From an uncultured Kineosporia sp. (GTDB lineage Bacteria > Actinomycetota > Actinomycetes > Actinomycetales > Kineosporiaceae): a stretch of 5,527 nt of DNA. The stretch covers positions 1 through 5,527 of the forward strand of contig CALMAR010000494.1 in assembly GCA_937859855.1 (NCBI GenBank), written 5' to 3'. Shown piece by piece: positions 1 through 5,515 of this stretch. Under the pieces are notes generated by a model. That model was not told the DNA's origin. It worked only from the letters and a program-made list of their open reading frames with translations, and searched no databases. A program made the translations under genes and the position numbers. Numbering within the stretch: position 1 is the first letter of the stretch; each line of letters starts with the position of its first letter.

Positions 1-385
1 TCCTGCAGCTGCCGCGCAGCGGCCGCGGGCAACTGACCGCTGGCGTGTTGCGCCGCCCCGGACTGCCCGGCACCGACCTGCAGGCCACCCTTGCCCGCGT
101 CGGCGAAACCGGCCACGAACTGGGCGCGCTGGCCGGCCGGCAGCTGACCGGCCTCGCGCACCGCCTCGTCCCGCAGGCTCGACGCCAGTTGTGCCTGCAA
201 CAGCGCACCGACCGCGGCACTGCCGATCACCGACCCCACCTGCCGGACGGTGTTGTTCACCCCGGAGGCGGCCCCAGCCAGCTGGGGTGGGACGCTGCGC
301 ATCGCCTCGGTCGCCATCGGCGCGCAGATGCCGCCGAAGCCGCTGCCCATCACCCCGGTCGGCGCCCTCAGGGTCGGCCCGCCCG
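1..385 (-). CDS. DHA2-type MFS drug-efflux transporter, C-terminal part (partial at both ends)
   Basis: Reading the minus strand with codons beginning at position 350 (and in step with it) gives GVMGSGFGGICAPMATEAM, then VPPQLAGAASGVNNTVRQVG and SVIGSAAVGALLQAQL. This is the late transmembrane region of DHA2 (EmrB/QacA-like, 14-helix) major facilitator transporters: the 'APM(T/A)TEAMR..P..LAGAASGVxNTxRQxGxVxG' block followed by a helix ending VGALLQ. These are proton-driven exporters in the inner membrane, often for drugs or toxic metabolites; the substrate cannot be told. After the helix comes a hydrophilic stretch (from about position 160 down) ending ...AAAARQLQ at the window edge, so the stop codon lies outside. 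The other end is not a natural start: homology fades near 380 in a G/C low-complexity tract, and most of the transporter (about 400 N-terminal residues) is absent. The family call is from recalled motifs and is firm. The upper boundary is approximate. Confidence 0.8.
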
Positions 386-420
386 GGGCGCCCCCCGGCG
401 CGCCCCCCCCCCCCCACCCC
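386..420. other. G/C low-complexity junction with 13-C homopolymer
   Basis: Positions 403-415 are thirteen consecutive C, followed by A and four more C. Just below lie a CCCCCC run (391-396) and the self-complementary GGGGCGCCCC (385-394). The tract separates two unrelated gene fragments on the minus strand (luciferase-like N-terminus above, MFS C-terminus below) whose reading frames differ by one base. Neither protein family normally contains such a poly-Gly stretch. It is either the scar of a deletion or a false join made by an assembler or by polymerase slippage. Confidence 0.7.
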
Positions 421-708
421 CGCGCCCAGGGTGAAGCGGCCGCCGGAGAGCGCGTTCAGGCTGGCCGTCGCTTTCACCAGCCAGACCGGCTGATACAGCG
501 TGGCCACCAAGATGTTGGTCATCAGGCGGATCTGGCTGGTAGCGCCGGCCGCGGCCCCCAGGCTGACCAGCGAGTCGTAGTTCGGGTAGACGATCCGGTC
601 GATGGTGGCCAGCGTGCTGAAGCCGCGCGCCTCAGCCTGCCGAGCCCAAGCCGGAACCAACGGCCCTGGGATGTCCAGGGTCGTGGGGAGGCCGATACCA
701 ATTCTCAT
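415..708 (-). CDS. LLM-class flavin/F420-dependent oxidoreductase, truncated N-terminal fragment
   Basis: From an ATG at 708-706 the minus strand encodes MRIGIGLPTTLDIPGPLVP, then ARQAEARGFSTLATIDRIVY, a run ending SQIRLMTNILVATLYQP, and finally LNALSGGRFTLGAG. This is the first ~97 residues of the bacterial luciferase-like monooxygenase fold: beta-strand 1 (IGIGLP), the ARxAEARGFxxL helix, the IRLMTNxL strand, and the SGGRxTLGxG turn. In actinobacteria many such proteins use coenzyme F420 rather than FMN; which one applies here cannot be seen. A full member is about 280-350 residues. Here homology stops at about position 415, where a 13-C run begins, and what follows in this frame is unrelated low-complexity coding. 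The frame happens to stay open to position 1, so an automatic caller could report one long false fusion. DUF3140 ends 57 nt upstream on the same strand, so the two may be co-transcribed. No strong Shine-Dalgarno is visible; the start is chosen by family convention. Confidence 0.75.
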
Positions 709-765
709 GCCTGAAGCCAACCGCCCCGGATCCGGATCTCATCCTGACCAGAGCACCAGGCCGCT

Positions 766-1110
766 CTATTTCAGCGGATCGTGGCCCCAGTTCATCAGGG
801 AGTAGCGCCACGGGGTGTCCCGGACGTCGCCTTTGGGACGTTGCTTGCTGTGCCGGGCGACGTAACCGGTGACCTTGCGCATATGGGCGTAGTCGGCCTC
901 GGAAAGATCAGCCACCTTGGTCTGCTTGATCTTGATGATCCGCCGCCCGGACTCGTGCCCGACCGATTCGGAGTCCCCGTCCTTCTGTCCCACCGACGTG
1001 GATTCGCCGGTCTTCAGCCACTTCTCGAGCTGGGCCGGGCTCATGTTGACCGCGTCATCGAAGTCCTTGCGGACGTCCCTCTTCTCGTCCTCGTCCATCT
1101 GATCAGCCAT
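766..1110 (-). CDS. DUF3140 domain-containing protein
   Basis: The product is 114 residues long. It matches the DUF3140 family as I know it: VNMSPAQLEKWL (residues 21-32), GQKDG..ESVGHESGRRIIKI (41-61), DYAHMRKVTGYVARH (73-87), and the hallmark C-terminus WRYSLMNWGHDPLK (101-114). No biochemical function is established for the family. The protein is small, highly charged and soluble, with no signal peptide or membrane segment. The 'S-x-x-x-L-x-x-W-L-x-T-x-E-S-x-x-V-G' arrangement is known from DNA- or stress-associated small proteins, but that link is only an inference. I chose the ATG at 1110 (MADQ...) because the longer reading frame, opening at 1197, begins inside a tandem repeat and its extra N-terminus (Gly/Pro/Arg-rich) has no family counterpart. 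No good Shine-Dalgarno precedes either start. The luciferase-like fragment begins 57 nt downstream on the same strand; EF-G2 is divergent. Confidence 0.85.
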   Translation of the reverse strand: MADQMDEDEKRDVRKDFDDAVNMSPAQLEKWLKTGESTSVGQKDGDSESVGHESGRRIIKIKQTKVADLSEADYAHMRKVTGYVARHSKQRPKGDVRDTPWRYSLMNWGHDPLK

Positions 1111-1168
1111 GCGCCCATCAAACCCCGGCCGGTGCGGCCCGCCACTCGGCATCCCGGTCGGCCCGGTC

Positions 1169-1245
1169 CCAGCACGGCCCCAGCCCGGCCTCAGCACGGC
1201 CTCAGCACGGCCTCAGCCCGGCCTCAGCACGACCTGAGCATGACG
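1169..1245. repeat. 11-bp tandem repeat array (six units plus one degenerate)
   Basis: Six head-to-tail 11-bp units cover 1169-1234. The consensus is YCAGCMCGGCC (for example TCAGCACGGCC at 1191-1201 and again at 1202-1212). Units differ only at the first base (C or T), at A/C in the middle, and by one G-to-A change in the sixth. A seventh, decayed unit (TGAGCATGACG) fills 1235-1245. The array sits in the divergent region between DUF3140 (whose start is 59 nt away) and EF-G2. A period of 11 bp places each unit near the same face of the helix, which would suit a protein-binding array, but simple slippage expansion explains it equally well. Confidence 0.85.
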
Positions 1246-1353
1246 CCGCCCAGCCAGGCCGATAACCACCCATTCGTCCCGGCCAGCCCATTGCCATCAC
1301 CGGTCAGGCCGAGGCAAGGTGGCCGTGATCTGAACCTGACTTCCCAACGGTGT

Positions 1354-1357
1354 GGAG
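1354..1357 (+). promoter_or_regulatory. Shine-Dalgarno of the candidate leader ORF
   Basis: GGAG at 1354-1357 lies six bases before the ATG at 1364, an ideal spacing. It decides the start of the small ORF. It is a better ribosome binding site than anything in front of the EF-G2 ATG at 1532. Confidence 0.45.
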
Positions 1358-1363
1358 ATCAGC

Positions 1364-1522
1364 ATGACGATTCGCAGATCGCTGATGTCCGGCCCGGTCT
1401 CCCGCCGGATCAGCACGACCCGGGTGCCGCTGGCCGCGATGGCTGCGGCGGACGCGGTGTTCGCGCTGGCAGGCGTGTCCACTTCCCCCATCCCCGGGAC
1501 GAGGCCCCGCACAGTGAAATGA
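1364..1522 (+). CDS. Candidate 52-residue leader ORF upstream of EF-G2
   Basis: An ATG at 1364 with a GGAG Shine-Dalgarno six bases upstream opens a 52-codon frame ending in TGA at 1520-1522, nine bases before the EF-G2 ATG. About 45 of 52 codons end in G or C, as expected for a translated gene in this genome, and an in-frame TGA at 1337 rules out a much longer upstream extension. The product starts MTIRRSLMSGPVSRRISTTR, a basic N-terminus. A short hydrophobic Ala-rich segment follows (VPLAAMAAADAVFALAGV, about residues 21-38), and then a Pro/Arg-rich tail. It could be a small membrane peptide, or a leader whose translation delivers ribosomes to EF-G2. I recognise no family. High GC makes chance open frames common, so this remains a candidate. 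Confidence 0.4.
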   Translation: MTIRRSLMSGPVSRRISTTRVPLAAMAAADAVFALAGVSTSPIPGTRPRTVK

Positions 1523-1531
1523 GCTGCCCAT

Positions 1532-3655
1532 ATGACCAGAAGCATTCTCGAGGAGACATCCGCCCAGTCACCCGCGCCCGAGCAGATCCGCAACGTCGTA
1601 CTGATTGGACATGCGGGCGCAGGCAAGACCACGCTGATTGAAGCCCTGCTGCTGCATACCGGGGTGGTAAATCGGCTCGGCCGGGTCGAACAGGGCACCG
1701 CCACAACCGATTACGAGCCCGCCGCGAAGAAGCTGGGCCGCTCGGTCGGCCTGGCGGTGGCCTCCACGCTCGCCGGCGATGTCACCGTCAACCTGATCGA
1801 CACCCCTGGGCACCCGGACTTCGTCGGCGAGGTCCGGGCCGGGCTGCGAGCGGCGGACGCGGCCCTGTTCGTGGTCTCGGCGGCGGATGGCATCGACGCC
1901 ACCACCCGCTTGCTCTGGCACGAGTGCGCCGAGGTGGGGATGCCCCGGGCGGTGGTGATCACCGGGCTGGACCACCAGCGCGGCGACTTCGCTGAGGCCC
2001 TGGCCACCGCCCGGGCCGCTTTTGGTTCCGGTATCCAGCCGCTCTATCTGCCGCTGCGCGATGGCGACCGGATCGGTCTGCAAGGGCTCCTGTCGCAACG
2101 GATCTGGTGGCCGGACAGTGAACCAGAGACGGCCAGCGGTGAACAGATCGCCGCCGCCGCCGATGCCCGGTCGGAGCTGATCGAGGGGATCATCCAGGAG
2201 TCCGAGGACGACACCCTGCTCGATCGATGGCTGAGCGGTCAGGAGGCCGGCCTGGATGTCCTGATCACCGACCTGGAGCGAGCGGTCGCGCGTGGAACCT
2301 TCTACCCGGTGCTGCCCGTCCTGTCGCTGACCGGAATCGGAATCGAAGGGCTGCTGGAAGTGATCGCGCGCGGATTGCCGTCGCCGTGCGAACACCCGCT
2401 GCCAGCGGTGACGGCCCCGGACGGGAAGGATCGGCAGCAGATCGAGTGCGATCCGAAGGGCCAGCTGGTGGCCGAAGTGGTGAAGACCACCAGCGATCAG
2501 TACGTGGGTCAGCTCAGCATCGTCCGGATCTTCTCGGGCCGATTGTCCGCCGATGACGTGGTGCACGTGTCCGGGCATCTGCCCCGGTTCACCGGCGATG
2601 AACACGCCTATCCCGATCACGACGAGGACGAGCGGGCTGGCGTGATTTCCCGGGTGGTGGGCGCCAAGCTGATCCCGATGACCACGGCGACGGCCGGTGA
2701 CATCGTGGCCGTGGCCCGGCTGGTCCGCGCAGTCACCGGTGACACTTTGTCGGACCTGGCCAGCCCGGCGCTGGCGGAGCCCTGGCAGATGCCGGAACCG
2801 CTGCTCCCGGCCGCGCTGACCGCGGCGTCCAGCGCCGACGAGGACAAGCTCTCCCAGTCGCTGGCCCGGGTCAGCGCCGAGGATCCGGCCGTCCGGGTGC
2901 ATCTGATGCAGGACACCCATCAGATCGTGCTGTGGACGATGGGCGAGTTGCACCGTGACATCGTGCTGGACCGGCTGTCCGATCGTTACGGCGTCAAGGT
3001 CGAGCAGGAGCCGGTCCGGGTCGCCCTGCGCGAGACCATGGCCAAGAACGCCACCGGACACGGACGGCACGTGAAACAGTCCGGCGGACATGGCCAATAC
3101 GCGGTCTGTGACATCGAGGTCGAGCCACTGCCGATGGGGAGCGGGTTCGAGTTCGTCGATCGGGTGGTGGGCGGCGCCGTGCCGCGGCAGTTCATCGCCA
3201 GCGTGGAGAAGGGCGTGCGCCACCAGATGGAGCGCGGGATCATGGCCGGATATCCGGTAGTGGACCTGCGGGTCACGCTGATCGGCGGCAAGGCGCACAG
3301 CGTGGACTCATCGGACGCCGCGTTCCAGGCCGCTGGTGCGCTGGCGCTGCGAGAGGCTGCGGCGGCCGGAGGGGTGGCCATGCTGGAGCCGGTGGATCGG
3401 CTGGTCGTGGTGGTGGACGACGAGTACGTCGGCGCCGTGATGGGTGACCTGTCCTCCCGGCGCGGCCGGGTGACCGGCACCGAGGGGGACTCCGGTGGCC
3501 GGACCCGGATCCTGGCCGAGGTGCCCGCCTTCGAACTGCTCAGCTACGTGCAGGCGCTGCGCAGCCTGGCCCACGGGAGCGGCAGTTTCTCCCGTAGCTA
3601 CTTGCAGCACGCGCCGATGCCGCAGCATGTGGCCGGGCAGTTGCTGGATACCTGA
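1532..3655 (+). CDS. Elongation factor G-like protein EF-G2 (translational GTPase paralogue)
   Basis: The product is 707 residues, a full-length EF-G architecture. The GTPase domain is about 18-285, with P-loop GHAGAGKT (26-33), DTPGH (90-94), a degenerate G4 (TGLD, 144-147) and LPSP (282-285) closing the domain. The beta-barrel domain II is about 305-405, domain III about 425-495 (MGELHRDI, 470-477), domain IV about 496-615 (KQSGGHGQYA 515-524; HSVDSSDAAF 589-598) and domain V about 616-700, ending LAHGSGSFSRSYLQHAPMP. The HDEDERAG segment in domain II and this C-terminus are typical of the actinobacterial EF-G2 branch rather than of canonical FusA. In switch I the usual RGITI reads RSVGL, losing the magnesium-binding Thr. 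The Mycobacterium smegmatis EF-G2 was reported to bind guanine nucleotide without ribosome-stimulated GTP hydrolysis, so normal translocase activity should not be assumed. The ATG lacks a clear Shine-Dalgarno; coupling to the small ORF ending nine bases upstream is possible. The SDR follows after 97 nt. Confidence 0.95.
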   Translation: MTRSILEETSAQSPAPEQIRNVVLIGHAGAGKTTLIEALLLHTGVVNRLGRVEQGTATTDYEPAAKKLGRSVGLAVASTLAGDVTVNLIDTPGHPDFVGEVRAGLRAADAALFVVSAADGIDATTRLLWHECAEVGMPRAVVITGLDHQRGDFAEALATARAAFGSGIQPLYLPLRDGDRIGLQGLLSQRIWWPDSEPETASGEQIAAAADARSELIEGIIQESEDDTLLDRWLSGQEAGLDVLITDLERAVARGTFYPVLPVLSLTGIGIEGLLEVIARGLPSPCEHPLPAVTAPDGKDRQQIECDPKGQLVAEVVKTTSDQYVGQLSIVRIFSGRLSADDVVHVSGHLPRFTGDEHAYPDHDEDERAGVISRVVGAKLIPMTTATAGDIVAVARLVRAVTGDTLSDLASPALAEPWQMPEPLLPAALTAASSADEDKLSQSLARVSAEDPAVRVHLMQDTHQIVLWTMGELHRDIVLDRLSDRYGVKVEQEPVRVALRETMAKNATGHGRHVKQSGGHGQYAVCDIEVEPLPMGSGFEFVDRVVGGAVPRQFIASVEKGVRHQMERGIMAGYPVVDLRVTLIGGKAHSVDSSDAAFQAAGALALREAAAAGGVAMLEPVDRLVVVVDDEYVGAVMGDLSSRRGRVTGTEGDSGGRTRILAEVPAFELLSYVQALRSLAHGSGSFSRSYLQHAPMPQHVAGQLLDT

Positions 3656-3740
3656 CCATGGCGCAGAGCAGCCGAACCGCCGCCCCTTGCAGCCGACCGC
3701 CAAGAAGCGAGCGACGTCGGCGATTTCGATTCGATGTTCA

Positions 3741-3745
3741 GGGAG
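3741..3745 (+). promoter_or_regulatory. Shine-Dalgarno deciding the SDR GTG start
   Basis: GGGAG at 3741-3745, preceded by CA, sits seven bases before the GTG at 3753. This spacing supports GTG as initiation codon and shows the SDR is translated independently of EF-G2, whose stop is 97 nt upstream. Confidence 0.7.
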
Positions 3746-3752
3746 ACTGTAA

Positions 3753-4493
3753 GTGAACACCGGCCGGGTCATCGTCATCACCGGCGCTGTCGGCGGCATC
3801 GGCAGCGAACTGGTCGATCGGTTTCTCCGCAACGGAGATACCGTCATTGCTTGCGACGTCGGCCTGGAGGCCCTGGACCGCTGGCGCGAGCGGCGTCCCA
3901 CCGGCTCCCGGTTGCTCACCGTGCCCGTCGACATCTCCTCTGAGGAGAGTTGTCAGAACGTCGCGGACGTGGCCAGGCAAGAGACCGGCCACGTCGACGT
4001 GCTCATCAACTGCGCCGGCTGGTTCCCGATCACCTCGTTCGAGGAGATGACGCCGGACCAGTGGCGGCGGGTGATCGATGTCAACCTCACCGGAACCTTC
4101 TTGATGACCAAGGCCGTGGTGCCGCTGATGAAGGATCGCGGATGGGGCCGCATCGTGAACTTCGGCTCGGGGTCGATGTTCGCCGGAACCCCCAATCAGT
4201 CGCACTACGTCGCGGCCAAGGCGGGAGTGCTCGCGTTCTCACGCTCGCTGGCCCGGGAAGTCGGCCAGTACGGCATCACCGTCAACGTGATCACCCCCGG
4301 CCTGACCGTCACCAAGGCGGTGCGCGACAGCTTTCCCGCGGGGATCCTCGCTGGAGCACGAGCGGCGCGAGCACTTCAGCGTGACGAGACCGCCGATGAC
4401 CTGGTGGGGCCCGTCTTCTTCCTTGCGTCCGACGATGCCGCCTTCATCACCGGCCAAACGCTCAACGTCGACGGTGGCAACCACATGGTGTGA
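3753..4493 (+). CDS. SDR family NAD(P)-dependent oxidoreductase (classical, FabG-like)
   Basis: The product is 246 residues, the normal length for a classical short-chain dehydrogenase/reductase. The Rossmann nucleotide-binding motif TGAVGGIG is at 10-17, and NCAG at 86-89 stabilises the central sheet. The catalytic tetrad is complete: Asn111 (in VNLTG), Ser139, Tyr152 and Lys156 (YVAAK). The TPG cofactor loop is at 181-183. The C-terminus FITGQTLNVDGGNHMV is typical of the FabG-like cD group. Asp35 at the end of beta-strand 2 (VIACD) favours NAD(H) over NADP(H). It is a soluble cytoplasmic enzyme that would interconvert an alcohol and a ketone; the substrate cannot be read, and FabG-like SDRs serve fatty-acid, sugar, steroid and secondary metabolism alike. 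Translation starts at GTG 3753, supported by GGGAG seven bases upstream. It lies 97 nt after EF-G2 on the same strand and converges on the SRPBCC gene. No partner enzyme is adjacent. Confidence 0.93.
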   Translation: MNTGRVIVITGAVGGIGSELVDRFLRNGDTVIACDVGLEALDRWRERRPTGSRLLTVPVDISSEESCQNVADVARQETGHVDVLINCAGWFPITSFEEMTPDQWRRVIDVNLTGTFLMTKAVVPLMKDRGWGRIVNFGSGSMFAGTPNQSHYVAAKAGVLAFSRSLAREVGQYGITVNVITPGLTVTKAVRDSFPAGILAGARAARALQRDETADDLVGPVFFLASDDAAFITGQTLNVDGGNHMV

Positions 4494-4636
4494 CTCGTCG
4501 CCTGACGGCGCCCGGCATTCTCCAAAGGCTGCGGGGGCCTGCGGCGACTCCAGGCAGCGACGACCATACGACCACGCACCCAGCCCAGCCACGCCACCGC
4601 GAAGCAGCGGCCCATCGCGGCGCGCCGGATGCAGAA
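4494..4636. other. Convergent intergenic region (SDR / SRPBCC)
   Basis: These 143 bases separate two genes that face each other, so termination of both transcripts is expected here. The only structure I see is weak: GCCTG (4537-4541) pairs with CAGGC (4551-4555) around a nine-base loop, and no T-run follows on either strand. No gene or strong intrinsic terminator is supported. Confidence 0.4.
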
Positions 4637-5110
4637 CTAGTGACTGGTCGTTTCGGTCAGGGTCTTGAGCCGGGCCAGGCCACGCTCGAAGTCGGGCCCG
4701 ACCAGTGAGTCCATGGCCTTGAAGATGCCCACGATCTTGGTCATCAGGGTCTTCTTGCCGGTGAGACTCCAGACCACCCGGGTTCCTGACCCGCTCGGCT
4801 CGATGCTGAATACCGTTTCATTGTGGGCTTTGAACGGCTTCTCGAAGTCCAGGTCAATCTTCACGCTGGACGGCTCGTTGACGCCGGCGATCTCCATCCG
4901 GCCCTTCCCCGCCCTGCGATTGCCTTCCCAGGTGTAGACCGCCCCCGGACCGGCCTCTGCTCCCGAGTACTTGCGGGTCATCTGTGGATCGAGGTCCTCC
5001 CACGGAGACCAGGCCGGCCAATGATGGAAGTCGATGATCTCGCCGTAGATCCGTTCCGGCGATGCGTCGATCGTGGCCGAGCGCACCACCGTGTAGGTTT
5101 CATCCGCCAT
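4637..5110 (-). CDS. SRPBCC family protein (START/polyketide-cyclase-like fold)
   Basis: The product is 157 residues, right for a single SRPBCC domain (the helix-grip fold that forms a deep hydrophobic pocket; Polyketide_cyc2-type). The opening strand YTVVRSATIDASPERIYGEI (6-25) followed by DFHHWPAWSPWE (27-38) is the family's classic N-terminus. MTRKYSG..AGPGAVYTWEG (44-63) and AGKGRMEI (67-74) are the central strands. The last part (FKAMDSLVGPDFERGLARLK, 130-149) is the long C-terminal helix that covers the cavity. Members bind lipids, hormones or polyketides, or act as uncharacterised detoxification or stress proteins; the ligand is unknown. There is no signal peptide, so it should be cytoplasmic. 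The ATG at 5110 is preferred because the homology begins within a few residues of it, although the upstream AGGG lies a little far away. It is transcribed convergently to the SDR, apparently as a single gene. Confidence 0.9.
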   Translation of the reverse strand: MADETYTVVRSATIDASPERIYGEIIDFHHWPAWSPWEDLDPQMTRKYSGAEAGPGAVYTWEGNRRAGKGRMEIAGVNEPSSVKIDLDFEKPFKAHNETVFSIEPSGSGTRVVWSLTGKKTLMTKIVGIFKAMDSLVGPDFERGLARLKTLTETTSH

Positions 5111-5173
5111 GGCTGAGCACCCTAGGGCATGTCTGGATCAAGGTGGGTCGCCGAGCTGGATCGCGCGGGCGGC

Positions 5174-5262
5174 CGATCCGCGACACCGGATCGCCATTGA
5201 TCAGACCGGCGCCGGTGTTCGGGCCTACCCAGCCGGATCCCCGAACCGGGCCGGTATCCGGC
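5174..5262. repeat. Cluster of short perfect inverted repeats
   Basis: Four perfect dyads follow one another. CGATCCG (5174-5180) pairs with CGGATCG (5187-5193) around six bases. ACCGGCGCCGGT (5205-5216) is a 12-bp palindrome. GTTCGGG (5217-5223) pairs with CCCGAAC (5240-5246). GCCGGAT (5232-5238) pairs with ATCCGGC (5256-5262). The last two interleave, so they cannot form at the same time. No T-run follows any of them, so they are not ordinary intrinsic terminators. Confidence 0.65.
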
Positions 5263-5314
5263 AGGTGTCGCTGCTAGATCCTCCCTGCTGCGCCGGTATC
5301 TAACAAGGTATTGA

Positions 5315-5345
5315 TTGGGGGCCCCGACCGGCGAACCGCTATGGT
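5315..5345 (+). promoter_or_regulatory. Possible tRNA promoter
   Basis: TATGGT at 5340-5345 fits the loose actinobacterial -10 pattern TAnnnT and would start RNA about 30 bases before the tRNA. The best -35 in range is TTGGGG at 5315-5320 with a 19-bp spacer; TTGATT at 5311 would leave 23 bp, which is too long. The match is weak and offered only as the best candidate. Confidence 0.2.
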
Positions 5346-5381
5346 GGAGGCCGTCCAGCGGCCAGAACGGCCGCAGCGCGA

Positions 5382-5454
5382 GCGCCCGTAGCTTAACGGA
5401 TAGAGCATCTGACTACGGATCAGAAGGTTGGGGGTTCGAATCCCTCCGGGCGCA
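5382..5454 (+). tRNA. tRNA-Arg (anticodon ACG)
   Basis: The 73-base cloverleaf folds by eye. Acceptor GCGCCCG (5382-5388) pairs perfectly with CGGGCGC (5447-5453), and A5454 is the discriminator base. The D arm is GCTT/GAGC with GG in the loop. The anticodon stem TCTGA/TCAGA encloses CTACGGA (5413-5419), so the anticodon ACG is at 5415-5417. The variable loop is AGGTT. The T arm GGGGG/CCCTC (one G-T wobble) encloses TTCGAAT. Anticodon ACG marks arginine; A34 is normally converted to inosine by TadA, so that one tRNA reads CGU, CGC and CGA, the main arginine codons apart from CGG in a GC-rich genome. The gene does not encode CCA (CCC follows the discriminator), so the tail must be added by CCA-adding enzyme. 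Confidence 0.97.
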
Positions 5455-5460
5455 CCCTGT

Positions 5461-5476
5461 GATGTCTCAAGACATC
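5461..5476. repeat. Perfect 16-bp palindrome-like dyad just after the tRNA
   Basis: GATGTCTCAAGACATC: seven bases (GATGTCT) mirrored by AGACATC around CA, beginning seven bases after the tRNA discriminator. As RNA it would be a six-pair stem with a TCAA loop. It lacks a T-run, so by itself it is not a terminator. The sequence from TGTGATGTC (5458) on resembles, from memory, terminal sequences of IS481-type elements, which often begin TGTG; that is a suspicion only. Confidence 0.6.
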
Positions 5477-5478
5477 CC

Positions 5479-5515
5479 GGACGCCTGAACCTACGGATTG
5501 TGGGTTTAGGCGTTC
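5479..5515 (+). terminator. Possible hairpin terminator downstream of tRNA-Arg
   Basis: GGACGCCTGAACC (5479-5491) pairs with GGTTTAGGCGTTC (5503-5515). This gives 13 pairs with two G-T wobbles and an 11-base loop. The following bases TTCGGTTTGGGG are only mildly T-rich. The hairpin could end the tRNA transcript, or be a terminal structure of a mobile element that continues beyond the window. Confidence 0.35.

Larger units (their letters stand above)
1111..1363. other. Divergent intergenic region
   Basis: These bases lie between the DUF3140 start (minus) and the candidate leader ORF (plus). They must hold promoters for both directions, but no convincing -35/-10 pair could be read on either strand. 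Apart from the 11-bp tandem array (1169-1245) the sequence is proline/arginine-codon-like GC-rich DNA with no recognisable gene, RNA or operator. Confidence 0.5.
5111..5381. other. Non-coding region with clustered inverted repeats
   Basis: The region between the SRPBCC start (minus) and the tRNA (plus) shows no credible protein gene. It holds four exact inverted repeats in about 90 bp (described separately at 5174-5262) and a short AT-richer patch at 5296-5316 just before the presumed tRNA promoter. The SRPBCC promoter must also lie here but no clear hexamer pair could be read on the minus strand. Confidence 0.5.

Noticed and set aside
45..714. Overlapping plus-strand frames across the left end
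   Set aside because: They are antisense shadows of the MFS and LLM fragments, with Pro/Arg/Ala-rich products including a poly-Pro run from the C tract.
1111..1197. N-terminal extension of DUF3140 to an ATG at 1197
   Set aside because: The extra 29 residues are Gly/Pro/Arg-rich, start inside the tandem repeat array and have no counterpart in the family; the ATG at 1110 gives the usual length.
1169..1245. CRISPR array
   Set aside because: The repeats are contiguous 11-bp units without spacers, so this is a simple tandem repeat.
781..1641. 286-codon plus-strand frame covering DUF3140 and the intergenic region
   Set aside because: It runs antisense through DUF3140 and across the 11-bp repeats, then into the EF-G2 start out of frame. 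The product is Pro/Arg/His-rich low complexity.
1297..1704. 135-codon minus-strand frame spanning the leader region and the EF-G2 start
   Set aside because: Parts read plausibly (for example GTRVVLIRRETGPDIS), but it overlaps the EF-G2 N-terminus antisense, has no clear ribosome binding site and matches no family I know.
1568..3298. 576-codon open frame on the minus strand opposite EF-G2
   Set aside because: It is antisense to a well-matched EF-G2 gene. Its product is a His/Gln/Gly/Asp-rich composition without recognisable domains, the usual shadow of a GC-rich gene.
5062..5303. Plus-strand frames of 64-71 codons before the tRNA
   Set aside because: They begin antisense inside the SRPBCC gene, run through the inverted repeats, and lack a ribosome binding site or recognisable protein features.
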